A DNA stretch of 64,000 bases from Tildeniella torsiva UHER 1998/13D (GCA_019358835.1 JAHHIH010000026.1:27908-91907); one strand, 5' to 3'. Positions 19,148 through 28,358 are shown, counted from the first letter of the stretch. Notes: generated by a model not told the origin, from the letters alone. Made by a program: numbers and translations.

Positions 19148-19359
19148 GGGTGATCGATCCTGGGACAGGGTGCAGTGAGGAATCTATTGATCAGATCAAA
19201 TTAGGCGATCGCGCAGTGTGGCCTAAAGCACGATTTAAGCTTAGTTTAAGAATGTCAAAAAAAGCCTGTGAAAGAAAATCCACGGACTAAACATCGGGGG
19301 GGAACGAAGCGCAAAACGCTGGCAAACTAGGCGCTGCGGCAGCGGAGCGCTGGCGTTCT

Positions 19360-19411
19360 GACGAGTCATCGTAGCCAATGCCGCGCAGGCCATTGGCTAC
19401 GATGACTCGTC
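19360..19411. repeat. Perfect 21-bp inverted repeat spanning the TVP38 stop codon
   Basis: GACGAGTCATCGTAGCCAATG at 19360-19380 is repeated as its exact reverse complement at 19391-19411, with a 10-base loop. The last codons of the TVP38 gene lie in the right arm. No T-run follows on the minus strand. A very stable mRNA 3'-end hairpin is expected between this gene and glgP. Confidence 0.75.
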
Positions 19412-20092
19412 GAGGCAATCGGGGTTGAGCGCCTTGCGGGTCAGGTTGGTGGTGTACCACCCGGCAGAGAGCGCCAGTACGGCTCCGCCCCCTTGCAGCG
19501 CCAGTTTTTCGGCGGTGAGCCCCTCGTGAAACAGGGCCACCCCAAAGGAGCCCAAATAGACGTACAGCGTAATCACCGGCAGCATGCCCACCCAGGAGAA
19601 AAAGCAGTACTGCCAAAAATTGACCCTGGTGCAGCTAAAGCCGTAATTGAGCAGGTTCGAGGGCACCAGGGGCGACAGCCGCGTCAGCAGCAGAATCTTC
19701 CAGCCCTTTTGGCCGACGGCGTGGTCGAGGCGAGCAAAGCCGGGGTTTTTGGTCATCCAGCGCTTGATGCGATCGCGGGCCAAAGTCCGCCCCACCCCAA
19801 AACAGGCGATCGCCCCTAGGGTGTCGGCCACCGAAGCCACCGCAATTCCTTTCGCCAAACCAAACACGGCCCCCGCCACCAGAATGAGCACGATGTTAGG
19901 TAGACCAAACACGGTCGCTAGTACATACAGCACCATAAAAGCCGGAGCCGCCCACCACCCCAGGGATCTCAGCCAGCTTTCAGTGTCTACAAACCAGTCT
20001 TGCAGCGGTAGTTGACTGCTCAGTAGCGCCACAACTCCGATACCTCCGGCAAACAGCCAAAACCTTCGGCTTCGCAAAATTGTCAATTTCAT
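19397..20092 (-). CDS. TVP38/TMEM64 (VTT domain, DedA-like) membrane protein
   Basis: About 231 residues from the ATG at 20092, which has GGGAG upstream; the frame extends 20 codons further without hydrophobic homology. It has about five membrane segments, the family motif GAVFGLAKGIAVASVADTLGA and a later LLLTRLSPLVPSNLLNYGF reentrant-loop segment with the conserved Arg and Pro. VTT proteins are implicated in lipid scrambling or small-molecule export. The last codons fall inside a perfect 21-bp hairpin. Confidence 0.88.
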   Translation of the reverse strand: MKLTILRSRRFWLFAGGIGVVALLSSQLPLQDWFVDTESWLRSLGWWAAPAFMVLYVLATVFGLPNIVLILVAGAVFGLAKGIAVASVADTLGAIACFGVGRTLARDRIKRWMTKNPGFARLDHAVGQKGWKILLLTRLSPLVPSNLLNYGFSCTRVNFWQYCFFSWVGMLPVITLYVYLGSFGVALFHEGLTAEKLALQGGGAVLALSAGWYTTNLTRKALNPDCLDESS

Positions 20093-20315
20093 GCCGGTAA
20101 GCTCCCACGCCGATGGATACAGGCAGAGGGAATAGTTAACCTTAGTCAGCAATCGCCGCCTTCGCCGCCTACCTTAAGAAATGTAAGCGTTGAAGCCCGG
20201 TTCCCAAGGCTGACACAACCTTAAGATGGATGCCCTCCACACTCCTCTCTCGGAAGATGTAAGCCAGCTGCTTTCCTGTCGAAATGGCACAACTTGAGCG
20301 ATCAAAGGACTCAGC

Positions 20316-21032
20316 ATGCAACTCGATGGCGTCATTTTAGATATTGATGGCACGCTGGTTTTGAGCAACGATGCCCACGCCAAATCCTGGGTTGAATCCT
20401 TCGCCCGCCACGGCTACGACGTGCCCTACGACCAGGTGCGATCGCTGATGGGGATGGGCGGCGACCAGCTCATGCCCAAGCTGATCCCCGAACTCAATGA
20501 GGAATCAGAACCCGGCCAGACAATCGCCAGCGATCGCAAAGCACTGGTTTTGCAGAAGTATGTGCCCCAGATCAAGGCGGCCAACGGGGCGCGATCGCTG
20601 GTCGAAAAAATGCTGGAGGCGGGCCTGCATGTGGTGATTGCCACCTCCGCCAGCCCTGAGGAACTGGAGGTGATGCTCAAAATTGCCGAGGTGGACGATC
20701 TGCTGCACGAGGCCACCACCTCCAGCGATGCCGAAAACTCGAAACCCGCCCCCGACATTGTCGAAGCTGCCGTCAAAAAGGCCCAATTCGCTTCCGATCG
20801 CATGGTGATGCTGGCCGATACCCCCTACGACATCGAGGCGGCGGGCAAAGCCGGAGTGAAGGTGATTGCCGTGCGCTGCGGCGGCTTTAGCGATGATGAG
20901 TTGTCGGGGGCGATCGCCATCTATGACGACCCCGCCGACTTGCTCCACCACTACGATCGCTCTCCCCTAGGCCAGACAGTCAACTGTAATCATCCTCAAC
21001 CCCAGCCATATCGAAGTTTGACACCGGGATAA
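20316..21032 (+). CDS. HAD superfamily hydrolase (beta-phosphoglucomutase-like)
   Basis: 238 residues with HAD motif I DIDGTL, preceded by LDGVIL; motif II as IATSAS; motif III lysine in ENSKPAPD; and motif IV in MLADTPYDIEAA. A helical cap between motifs I and II places it in the phosphatase/phosphomutase subclass. The catalytic second Asp of motif I is D12. The substrate cannot be inferred. It is divergent from the TVP38 gene and convergent with a methyltransferase. Confidence 0.9.
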   Translation: MQLDGVILDIDGTLVLSNDAHAKSWVESFARHGYDVPYDQVRSLMGMGGDQLMPKLIPELNEESEPGQTIASDRKALVLQKYVPQIKAANGARSLVEKMLEAGLHVVIATSASPEELEVMLKIAEVDDLLHEATTSSDAENSKPAPDIVEAAVKKAQFASDRMVMLADTPYDIEAAGKAGVKVIAVRCGGFSDDELSGAIAIYDDPADLLHHYDRSPLGQTVNCNHPQPQPYRSLTPG

Positions 21033-21045
21033 GGGTACCAGACCC

Positions 21046-21840
21046 CTACTCGTCGGCTAAGTCAGGATCGACTCGCTCGCTTAGGTATAGGTTGGTGACA
21101 TACTTTAGCGTCACCGTGCCGTCAGTCTCAGCCCAGGCTCTATGCCAGGCGGCGATGGTATCGAGAAACTGGAGGTGGGCTCGCCCTTCCTTAGGAATGT
21201 AGGACGAGCTGAGCGATCGCCCCACCACCTCAGGCAGCACCAGCGTCTGGCCATAGGCAAAGCTCAGGTGCTGCACTCGCGAAAACTCATCCTGCTGCTC
21301 AATCGCCTTGAGCGCTTGGGTATGGTCACGGTGGTCAATGGCGCGGGTCGCCACGGCATGGATGATCTGATAGTAGGCTGCCGTACCTGAGTCCTCTAAA
21401 TCCCAGTCGTTCCAGAGTAGGGCTAGGCGTCCCCCCGGCGGCAAAATGCGGCCAAACTCGGCCAGCGCCAGCGGGGCGTTGAACCAGTGAAACGACTGGC
21501 AACAGGTCACAATATGCACAGATGCATCCGCCAGCCCCGTCTGCTCGCCCGTGCCGGGGTGAAAGGCCACTTGAGGATGCGGCTCGGCAGCCTCGCGCAT
21601 GGCGGCATTGGGCTCCACTGCGATCACCCTGGGGCCACGATCGCCTAGCAGCCGACTCGAAATGCCCGTGCCTGCCCCAATATCGGCAATCACGAGCGAT
21701 CGTGGGTTGTCCACATCGGCCAAAATGGCGGCGATCGCCTCTGGGGGATAGCCAGGCCGATAGCGGGCATAATCTTGGGCGCGGTCAGAAAACCGTCCCA
21801 GCGGATTCAGCGTATGAAGCGGTAAGACATTGGGGGCCAT
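21046..21840 (-). CDS. Class I SAM-dependent methyltransferase (UbiE/COQ5-like)
   Basis: 264 residues. The SAM motif is VIADIGAGTGISS with the acidic VIAVEPNAAM following, and the post-motif VTCCQSFHWF is typical of the YcgJ/methyltransferase-11 group. FSDRAQDYARYRPGYP at the N-terminus is the usual opening of the family. The acceptor is unknown. It is convergent with the HAD gene, with a 13-bp gap between the stops. Confidence 0.9.
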   Translation of the reverse strand: MAPNVLPLHTLNPLGRFSDRAQDYARYRPGYPPEAIAAILADVDNPRSLVIADIGAGTGISSRLLGDRGPRVIAVEPNAAMREAAEPHPQVAFHPGTGEQTGLADASVHIVTCCQSFHWFNAPLALAEFGRILPPGGRLALLWNDWDLEDSGTAAYYQIIHAVATRAIDHRDHTQALKAIEQQDEFSRVQHLSFAYGQTLVLPEVVGRSLSSSYIPKEGRAHLQFLDTIAAWHRAWAETDGTVTLKYVTNLYLSERVDPDLADE

Positions 21841-21961
21841 AGAGCGATCGCCATACTGCTACGTCGATATCGTAACCCAGCAGCCCAGCAGTCAGACCAC
21901 GCTCTACCAGCGCACCCCGCCAATCCAGTACAGTAAGCCTTAAATCCTCCTTACCGCGTCC

Positions 21962-22906
21962 ATGACTACGACCAAACTCAAACCCGACTGGGCTGGTGAC
22001 GATCTGCTCTCGCGCCTCGTCAACCGCGCCATTCAAACCCCGGCCCTCTATAGCCTGATGAAGCGCCAGGCTCGCCAGGTGCTGATCAAAACCGCCGAGA
22101 AAAACGGCGTCCCCTGGCGACAGACCTGCCTCGATCTCGACCAGCCCGAAATGCGGCAGCGGTTGAATGAGATCACCAATCCAGCGGTGGTTTACCCCGA
22201 CTATTACCAGGTGCCCTTCCACGCCTACAGCGAGGGCAACCTCTGCTGGCAGGCTGCCTTTGAGGCTGCCCCCGCCACCTACGCCATGGCCCTGCGCGTT
22301 TGGCCCCAGGAAGAAATTTCCTGGCAAGAAGCCCAGATTCGCCTGCGCCAGAGCTTTCTAAACGTGCTCGACCAGTACGGCCCCGTCCAGGTGACCGATA
22401 TTCTCGATATCGGCTGCTCGGTGGGCATTTCCACCCTCAGCCTGCACCGCCACTACGCCCAGAAAAACTCGGTACGCACCGTGGGCCTAGACCTATCGTC
22501 CTACATGCTGGCAGTAGCTCAATCTCAGGACACCAACCGTGAAATCGCCCAATGGGTACATGGGGCGGCAGAATCGACCGGCTTTGCCGAGGCCTCCTTT
22601 GATGTAGTGACGATGCAATTTATTGCCCATGAGCTGCCCCGTAGTGCCACTCAGGCTATTTTTGCCGAAGCCCGGCGGGTGCTGCGGCCCGGTGGGGCGA
22701 TCGCCCTAGTTGACAACAACCCCAAGTCGCCCGTGATTCAAGCCCTGCCCCCGGTGCTGTTTACCCTAATGAAAAGCACCGAGCCCTGGAGCGACGACTA
22801 CTACACCTTTGATTTAGAAGCCGCCCTGGTGAAGGCGGGCTTTGAGTCGCCCGTTACGGTGCCCAGCGATCCTCGCCATCGCACATTGGTGGCCCGGAAG
22901 GGGTGA
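21962..22906 (+). CDS. Class I SAM-dependent methyltransferase with N-terminal VVYPxYY module
   Basis: 314 residues. A 130-residue N-terminal module contains NPAVVYPDYYQVPFHAYSEG; the Rossmann domain follows with ILDIGCSVGIST and VGLDLS. The same unusual module (NPQVVYPNYY...FH) opens the methyltransferase at 59518-60387, so the two are paralogs of one cyanobacterial family. No substrate can be given. A G-rich tract follows the stop. Confidence 0.88.
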   Translation: MTTTKLKPDWAGDDLLSRLVNRAIQTPALYSLMKRQARQVLIKTAEKNGVPWRQTCLDLDQPEMRQRLNEITNPAVVYPDYYQVPFHAYSEGNLCWQAAFEAAPATYAMALRVWPQEEISWQEAQIRLRQSFLNVLDQYGPVQVTDILDIGCSVGISTLSLHRHYAQKNSVRTVGLDLSSYMLAVAQSQDTNREIAQWVHGAAESTGFAEASFDVVTMQFIAHELPRSATQAIFAEARRVLRPGGAIALVDNNPKSPVIQALPPVLFTLMKSTEPWSDDYYTFDLEAALVKAGFESPVTVPSDPRHRTLVARKG

Positions 22907-22914
22907 TGGGATAA

Positions 22915-22942
22915 GGGGGTAGGGGGTAGGGGGTTAAGGGGG
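22915..22942 (+). repeat. G-rich tract with four G5 runs (possible G-quadruplex)
   Basis: Four runs of five G separated by TA, TA and TTAA, just after the methyltransferase stop. The pattern meets the usual intramolecular G-quadruplex rule. It is also a common low-complexity GGGGGTA-type cyanobacterial repeat. Confidence 0.55.
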
Positions 22943-23131
22943 TAGCGCTTGCGCCCAGGTAACCTTTGTAGCCACTGACAAAACCAATCCGGACAAAGTG
23001 CGTCCGTAGAAATGCGGGTAGAATAAGCTCAGTGCTGGCGAGGAATGCCTTGTATCTGCCCTGGGTTGGCGATCGCAACTCCAGTTCGCAGGCCGCCATC
23101 TGCACAGCCTTAGTAACAGCAGGGATAAACC

Positions 23132-23581
23132 ATGGGTGAATGGCTCGATCACAGCGTATTAGTCGATGTCGATGTACCAGTAGAAACCTCCTGGGATCTG
23201 TGGTCTGACCTGGAGCAAATGCCCCGCTGGATGAAGTGGATCGACTCCGTCAAAATATCTGACGCCGACCCCGAAATTTCAGAATGGAAGCTGGCCTCGC
23301 GGGGCCTAGAGTTCACCTGGCGCTCTAAAATTACAAACCTGATCACCCACCAAATCATTCAGTGGGAAGCGATCGACGGGTTGCCCAACCGGGGGGCAAT
23401 TCGCTTTTATGGCAAAGACGGTCAGTCCACCGTTAAGCTCACCGTATCTTACTCGGTGCCCGCCGTGATCAAGTGGATGGATGGGCTGTTTCTGGGTCGG
23501 TTGGTCGAGGCTACTCTGCAAGACGACCTCAACCGCTTCCGCGACTACGCTATGGCGAATAAACAGCCCCCCTCGGCCTAG
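23132..23581 (+). CDS. SRPBCC (START-like/cyclase) family protein
   Basis: 149 residues with the helix-grip fold pattern: an opening VDVDVPVETSWDLWSDLEQMPRWMKWIDSV, a strand series with EWKLASRGLEFTWRSKI, and a long C-terminal helix. The family binds hydrophobic ligands; cyanobacterial members are often found beside carotenoid or quinone genes, but none is seen here. It ends five bases before the methylase-like gene, so the two probably form an operon. Confidence 0.87.
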   Translation: MGEWLDHSVLVDVDVPVETSWDLWSDLEQMPRWMKWIDSVKISDADPEISEWKLASRGLEFTWRSKITNLITHQIIQWEAIDGLPNRGAIRFYGKDGQSTVKLTVSYSVPAVIKWMDGLFLGRLVEATLQDDLNRFRDYAMANKQPPSA

Positions 23582-23586
23582 GCGCT

Positions 23587-25662
23587 ATGGGCCTCACGGT
23601 AGAGCAGCCCCCCACCGCAGCCCTAGCAGCAGGCTTTCACCACAGCTGGCAGGCGCTGACTAGCGTCCTAGGCGCTCTGCCCGGCGATCAACGCCTGCCC
23701 TATGCCACGCTGCTGCTCACCCGGCTGATTGCCGTGGCGGCGCTGCAACAGCGGGGCTACCTGGGCAATGATGAGTGGTATCTGCACAACCAGTTTGGCC
23801 AGAGCCAGCAGCGCGAGCGGGATGGATTCTTTTCAGCAGTGCTGCAACCGCTCTGCCAGCAAGGCTTTACCCTACCCGCTGAGGAGCGCCCCCCGACTTT
23901 GCACCAGCGGTTTGGGCCACTGCCCTTTTTGCCCACGGGGCCGTTTCGCTTCACTGAGCTAGACCAGCGCTGGGGCCATATTCCCCTACCCGATGCTGCT
24001 TTTGAGCCTGCATTGCACTGGCTGGCCGACCTGGCGGCGGCGGCTCCCGCCGGTCTAGACACTGGCCTGGGCCTGCTGCTAGAGCAGGCGATCAATGGCC
24101 ACGATGGGGCCGCGATGGCGACGCCTGAACCGCTGCTGGAGGCGCTGTGCGATCGCACCATCCACGCCACCCTGCTCGATCGCGCCGAGGCGCTGCTCGG
24201 GCGTCGCCACCCTTCCACCGATCAGCTCTTAAAGGAACTCTCCCCCGCCGAGGCCGGAGCGCTGTTGAGCGAACTGGGCCAGCTCACCCTGCTCGATCCC
24301 GCCTGTGGTTCAGGCCGATTTCTCGTTGCGGCGCTGACTCAGCTGATGGAGTTGGCTCAGGGGCTGCGGGCGATCGCCAACCAAACCACCAAAGCTGTCC
24401 CCAACTGGGCCAAACCGTCCCCCAACAACCCCACGCTTGGGCTTTACCAGCACTTGGTCACCCACGCCCTCTACGGCCTTGATCTGTGGCCCCCAGCGGT
24501 AGAGCTGACCCGGCTGCGGCTGTGGCTCCAGGGCGTGCAGCACACTACCCAGCCCACAGAACTCCCCACCCTGCCTGACCTGACGCTGACTATCCTTCAG
24601 GGCAATGCTTTGGTCGGCCTGGTGCGCGTCGATGACGAACGATTTGACCAAGTGCAGCCCCGGCGTGGGGCCAAAGCTTCAGAACCGGCTGTCCCGCTCC
24701 AGGGAAATCTGCTTCAGCCCTTGATCGCCGACAGCTACCAGTCAGTGCTGGCCGAGCGCCAGGTGCGCCTAGAGCACTACCGCAGCCAGACCCAGCTGCT
24801 GGCCGAGGTGGGCAGCGTGCCCGCCTACGCCCAGGCCGACTTTTTGCGCGATCGCCTCGACGAACTCAACACCATTGCCCAAAGCAAGCTCACCCACCTG
24901 CTGTGGAGCGAGGGCAGTCAGCAGCTGGGCCTGCGAGTGCCCGATCCGGCGGGCGATCGCCCCACGCGCCCCCTCAGCCAGGCCGATATCGATGCCGCCT
25001 ACCCGTTCCACTGGGGGTTTTATTTTCACCAGCGGCTGCGCGACCAGGGCGGTTTCGACATCGTGCTCAGCCACTTTCCGCGCGGGGCGGTTGAGGCTAC
25101 CCAAACCGGCTTTGTGGAACGCTACGCCACCCTGTTTGAGCAAAAAAACGTGGCCCCTTCTACCTTTCGGCACAACCGCCAGCCGGTGCTCACCATCGAC
25201 CCCGACCTCACCCAGGCCTGGGCCGAGTATCGGGGCCAGTTCACCTGGCTGAGCAACTACCTGCGCCGCTCTGACCAATATCCCCACAGCAGCTCCGGGC
25301 CGGAGGGGCTGAGTCAGAACCGGCTGTTTTGGTCGCGGCTATTTCTCGAACGCAGTTTGCAACTCTTGCGACCTGGCGGTCGCTGCGGGGTGTTGCTCGA
25401 CCCTTTCTGGGCGCAGAGTAACAGCGCGCCCCTGCGCCACTGGCTTCAGCGCCAAACCGATCTGGCCACCGTGCTCGATCTGTCAAATCACCAAAAGCTC
25501 TGGCCCGATGTGCCCTCCCGCACCACCCTCTGTGCGCTGTGGCTGTGGCACCAGGGGCCAACCCAGGGCAGCCCCTACGCCGCCTATGCCAAACCCAACA
25601 CGGCCCTAGCGCCGGAAACCCTTGGGGGCGTGCTGCAACGCCTCATCCACCTGGCGGAATAG
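23587..25662 (+). CDS. Eco57I-like large N6-adenine methylase homolog with altered motif IV
   Basis: 691 residues. SAM motif I is clear (LLDPACGSGRFLVAAL), and HALYGLDLWPPAVELTRLRLWL and LQGNALVG match type IIG/Eco57I methylases. The expected catalytic motif IV (N-P-P-Y after FDxVxG) is replaced: FDIVLSHFPRG. With no Asn-Pro-Pro-Tyr, base methylation is doubtful unless another acceptor is used. No nuclease, specificity or restriction gene is near. The C-terminus has a TRD-like SNYLRRSDQYP region and GGRCGVLLD. It overlaps coaE by 57 bases, tail to tail. Confidence 0.85.
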   Translation: MGLTVEQPPTAALAAGFHHSWQALTSVLGALPGDQRLPYATLLLTRLIAVAALQQRGYLGNDEWYLHNQFGQSQQRERDGFFSAVLQPLCQQGFTLPAEERPPTLHQRFGPLPFLPTGPFRFTELDQRWGHIPLPDAAFEPALHWLADLAAAAPAGLDTGLGLLLEQAINGHDGAAMATPEPLLEALCDRTIHATLLDRAEALLGRRHPSTDQLLKELSPAEAGALLSELGQLTLLDPACGSGRFLVAALTQLMELAQGLRAIANQTTKAVPNWAKPSPNNPTLGLYQHLVTHALYGLDLWPPAVELTRLRLWLQGVQHTTQPTELPTLPDLTLTILQGNALVGLVRVDDERFDQVQPRRGAKASEPAVPLQGNLLQPLIADSYQSVLAERQVRLEHYRSQTQLLAEVGSVPAYAQADFLRDRLDELNTIAQSKLTHLLWSEGSQQLGLRVPDPAGDRPTRPLSQADIDAAYPFHWGFYFHQRLRDQGGFDIVLSHFPRGAVEATQTGFVERYATLFEQKNVAPSTFRHNRQPVLTIDPDLTQAWAEYRGQFTWLSNYLRRSDQYPHSSSGPEGLSQNRLFWSRLFLERSLQLLRPGGRCGVLLDPFWAQSNSAPLRHWLQRQTDLATVLDLSNHQKLWPDVPSRTTLCALWLWHQGPTQGSPYAAYAKPNTALAPETLGGVLQRLIHLAE

Positions 25663-26214
25663 GGCGGGCAAGTCGGCGGAGTTGTCGATCGCCACATCGG
25701 CCAGGGCCACCTTTTCAGCCAAGGGCATCTGGCTTTGAATGCGGGCGCTGGCCTGCTCAGCCGTCAAACCATTGCGCTCCATTAGGCGCCGGAGTTGGCG
25801 CTCCAAAGGACAGGTCACTACCCAAATTTCGCTCACCTGGTCAGCCAGATTAGCCTCAAGCAAAAGGGGGATCACCTGCACCACAACAGGAGCTTCGGTC
25901 AGCTCCACCATCGCTGCCTCAAAGTGCCGGCGCACCACGGGGTGAATCTGCTGCTCTAGCCAGACTTTTTCGGCGGGCTGGTTAAAGACAATTTCCCCCA
26001 GTTTGCCCCGGTTCAGGGTGCCATCGGGGTGCAGCAGGGCTGCGCCGTAGCGAGACACAATGGCGTCTAAAGCTGGGGAACCGGGCTCTACGGCTTGACG
26101 AGCATAGAGGTCAGCATCCAGCACGGGCAGGTGGTGCTGCCGCGCCAGGTAATCCGATACGGTTGATTTGCCGGTGGCAATGCCCCCGGTTAGCCCAATG
26201 ATGCGCTGGCCCAT
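25606..26214 (-). CDS. coaE: Dephospho-CoA kinase
   Basis: 202 residues with Walker A LTGGIATGKST, the LDADLYAR segment and VQVIPLLLEANL, all typical of CoaE. It phosphorylates dephospho-CoA in the last step of coenzyme A synthesis. Its start overlaps the end of the cobA-hemD gene by 25 bases, so translation is probably coupled. Its last 57 bases overlap the convergent methylase-like gene. Confidence 0.96.
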   Translation of the reverse strand: MGQRIIGLTGGIATGKSTVSDYLARQHHLPVLDADLYARQAVEPGSPALDAIVSRYGAALLHPDGTLNRGKLGEIVFNQPAEKVWLEQQIHPVVRRHFEAAMVELTEAPVVVQVIPLLLEANLADQVSEIWVVTCPLERQLRRLMERNGLTAEQASARIQSQMPLAEKVALADVAIDNSADLPALFRQVDEALQHAPKGFRR

Positions 26215-27776
26215 GCGGCGATCGCCTCCGTTAGCCCATCCAGCGTGTATTCCGCTGGCTCGATATCCACTCGACCTAAAATTTCGCGGCAGCTGTCGGA
26301 GGTTTTGGGGCCAATGGAGGCGATCGCCACCCCCTTTAGCACCTCGCGCCAGCCTGCGCCCAAGCCCAGTTCTAAAAGCTGAGCCGTATGCACCACGGTT
26401 TTAGAACTGGCGAAGGTGATCACATCCACCCGGCCATTCTTCAGCGCCGCCAGGGCAGCGGCATCGGGAACCTCTGGACAGCCCGACTCGTAGGCCGCCA
26501 CCTCCACCACCTCGGCCCCAGCAGCGGTGAACTCCTGCACCAGCACTTCGCGACCGCCGCTCTCCACGCGGGGGAACAGCAGCCGCTGCCCCACCACCGC
26601 TTCAGGAAAGTGATCCACCAGAGAATCGGCTACAAAATCGGGGGGGATAAAATCGGGCATCAGCCCCCGTTTTCTCAGCACCGCCGCCGTTTTGCGGCCC
26701 ACCACGGCGATTTTGAGCGCACTCAAGGCACGCAGATCCTTCCCCTGCTCCAACAGTCGATCCACAAAAAAATTCACCGCATTGGCAGAGGAGAGAATGA
26801 GCCAGTGAAAGGTGGGGAGAGCGGCGATCGCCCCATCCAGACCGGCCCAGCTCGACGGCGATCGCATCTCTAAGGCGGGCAAATCCACCACCGTAGCCCC
26901 CTGGGCAGTAAGCAAATCGGCAAAGGCGCTGGATTGCTCGGCGGCGCGGGTGATGAGGATGGTTTTGGAAGAGAGTGGGGAAGTGGATGAGGGGGGAGGG
27001 CAGTAAGGGGTGGATTCTGAGTTTTGAGTTTTGAATTTTGAATTTTGAACTTGAGATGCCCCCAAATATCGCCGCAGGCGGACGACTTCCCCAAACACAA
27101 TCACGCAGGGGGAAAGATTTTCACCCCGCGTCACTTGGCGAATGGTGAGCAGCGTACCTTCCCACACCTGCTGCTGACTATGGCCGCCCCAGCGAATGAT
27201 CGCCACGGGCATGTCACCTCGGCAACCGTTTTGGCGCAGCCGATGAACAATTTCTTCGAGGTGGCGGCTGCCCATCAGCAGCACCAGGGTATGCAAACGG
27301 GCCAGGGTGGGCCAGTCGAGCAGGTCTGGATCGTGGGCGGTAAAGACGCCAAAGCCGTGGCTCCAAACCGGGTCGGTGAGGGGAATGCCCGCCAGCAGCG
27401 GGGCCGCCAAGGCCGACGAAACGCCGGGCACGACTTCCACCGGGCAGCCCGCCTCGCGCAGGGCCTGCACCTCGGCGGCGGTGCGGCCAAAGATAAACGG
27501 GTCACCGCTTTTGAGGCGTACTACCTGACGGCCTTCTAGAGCGAGCCTGACCAAGAGCTGATTGATGTCGGATTGGGCCGTGCTGGGCTGGCCGCCGCGT
27601 TTGCCGACGTTGATGCGATCGCACCCTCTCGGCAATAACCCCAGCAGCCCCTCATCCACCAGCGCGTCGTACACCAGGCACTCGGCCTGCTGCAACAGGT
27701 CGTGCCCCTGTACGGTGAGGTAGTCGATGCCCCCCGGCCCGGCCCCAACAATATAGACAGTCCCTGGCTGAATCAT
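26190..27776 (-). CDS. cobA-hemD: Fused uroporphyrinogen-III C-methyltransferase / uroporphyrinogen-III synthase
   Basis: 528 residues. Residues 1-245 are a SUMT (VYIVGAGPGGIDYLT, VVRLKSGDPFIFGR, VVPGVSSALAAP). Residues about 275-525 are HemD (ILITRAAEQSSAF, a late TFASSKTV). Together they make uroporphyrinogen III and methylate it toward precorrin-2, feeding siroheme and cobalamin. The linker, about 248-275, is low complexity (QNSKFKTQNSES then Pro/Ser-rich) and is translated from an A/T heptamer repeat. It is followed by coaE. Confidence 0.95.
   Translation of the reverse strand: MIQPGTVYIVGAGPGGIDYLTVQGHDLLQQAECLVYDALVDEGLLGLLPRGCDRINVGKRGGQPSTAQSDINQLLVRLALEGRQVVRLKSGDPFIFGRTAAEVQALREAGCPVEVVPGVSSALAAPLLAGIPLTDPVWSHGFGVFTAHDPDLLDWPTLARLHTLVLLMGSRHLEEIVHRLRQNGCRGDMPVAIIRWGGHSQQQVWEGTLLTIRQVTRGENLSPCVIVFGEVVRLRRYLGASQVQNSKFKTQNSESTPYCPPPSSTSPLSSKTILITRAAEQSSAFADLLTAQGATVVDLPALEMRSPSSWAGLDGAIAALPTFHWLILSSANAVNFFVDRLLEQGKDLRALSALKIAVVGRKTAAVLRKRGLMPDFIPPDFVADSLVDHFPEAVVGQRLLFPRVESGGREVLVQEFTAAGAEVVEVAAYESGCPEVPDAAALAALKNGRVDVITFASSKTVVHTAQLLELGLGAGWREVLKGVAIASIGPKTSDSCREILGRVDIEPAEYTLDGLTEAIAAWASASLG
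27018..27055. repeat. TTTTGAG/TTTTGAA heptamer repeat inside the cobA-hemD linker
   Basis: About five tandem copies of a TTTTGA(G/A) heptamer-like unit, a cyanobacterial short tandem repeat. It lies between the CobA and HemD domains and stays open in the coding frame. The same repeat occurs between genes at 36695-36752. Confidence 0.7.
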
Positions 27777-27938
27777 GATAAAACGCTACACTGACACGCC
27801 CCTTAAAGGGTGGCAGATGACCATTTAGATACGATTACCCCACTCAGTTTACGCACGAAGTCACCTGCCAGCGTGGACTACTTTTGGTCGAATACTTAGG
27901 ATGGGGCTGAGAGTGAACTAATTTAATCCCCCATTGCC

Positions 27939-28358
27939 ATGCCCCAACCCAATTCTGTGTTAATCGACTTCAGCGAAGCAGGTCTAGATCTGGATCGCGC
28001 TGAGCTGGAGAGCTTTTTGCTGACCATTGCCGACGAAATGGAGTCTGGCGACCTGGTACGATCGGCCCGGCTGGCTCGGAATGAGGATATTCCAGAGTCA
28101 GCTAAGTCTGGGGTGGCGGCGTTTCTCGTCGGGATTCTGACCGCTGAGATTAAACAAGAGAATCTGGGCAAGGTGATGGACTACCTAGGGAATCTGCGTT
28201 ACGGCAAAACCCTGACTCTGTCTTTTGAGTTGGACGGCATGACTTCTACCCTTGAGTATCGCAACCAACAGGAGTTAGATCAGGCGTTAGCGGCTACCGA
28301 GCGGTTAGCAAATCTGCGGGTTAAGATACGGGAGCAGCAGACTACGCCTGAAAACTAG
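27939..28358 (+). CDS. EACC1-like protein, partner of the caspase gene
   Basis: 139 residues. After a short leader with a strand (VLIDFSEAGLDLD), a helical block (ELESFLLTIADEM) and a central helix (GVAAFLVGILTAEI) precede a two-strand unit KTLTLSFELDGMTSTLEYRNQQEL. This order is that of effector-associated constant component 1 (EACC1) proteins, which sit next to caspase or trypsin effectors in predicted conflict systems. The identification rests on layout and neighbourhood, not on a search. The caspase-GUN4 gene starts 24 bases after it, so the two are one operon. Confidence 0.68.
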   Translation: MPQPNSVLIDFSEAGLDLDRAELESFLLTIADEMESGDLVRSARLARNEDIPESAKSGVAAFLVGILTAEIKQENLGKVMDYLGNLRYGKTLTLSFELDGMTSTLEYRNQQELDQALAATERLANLRVKIREQQTTPEN

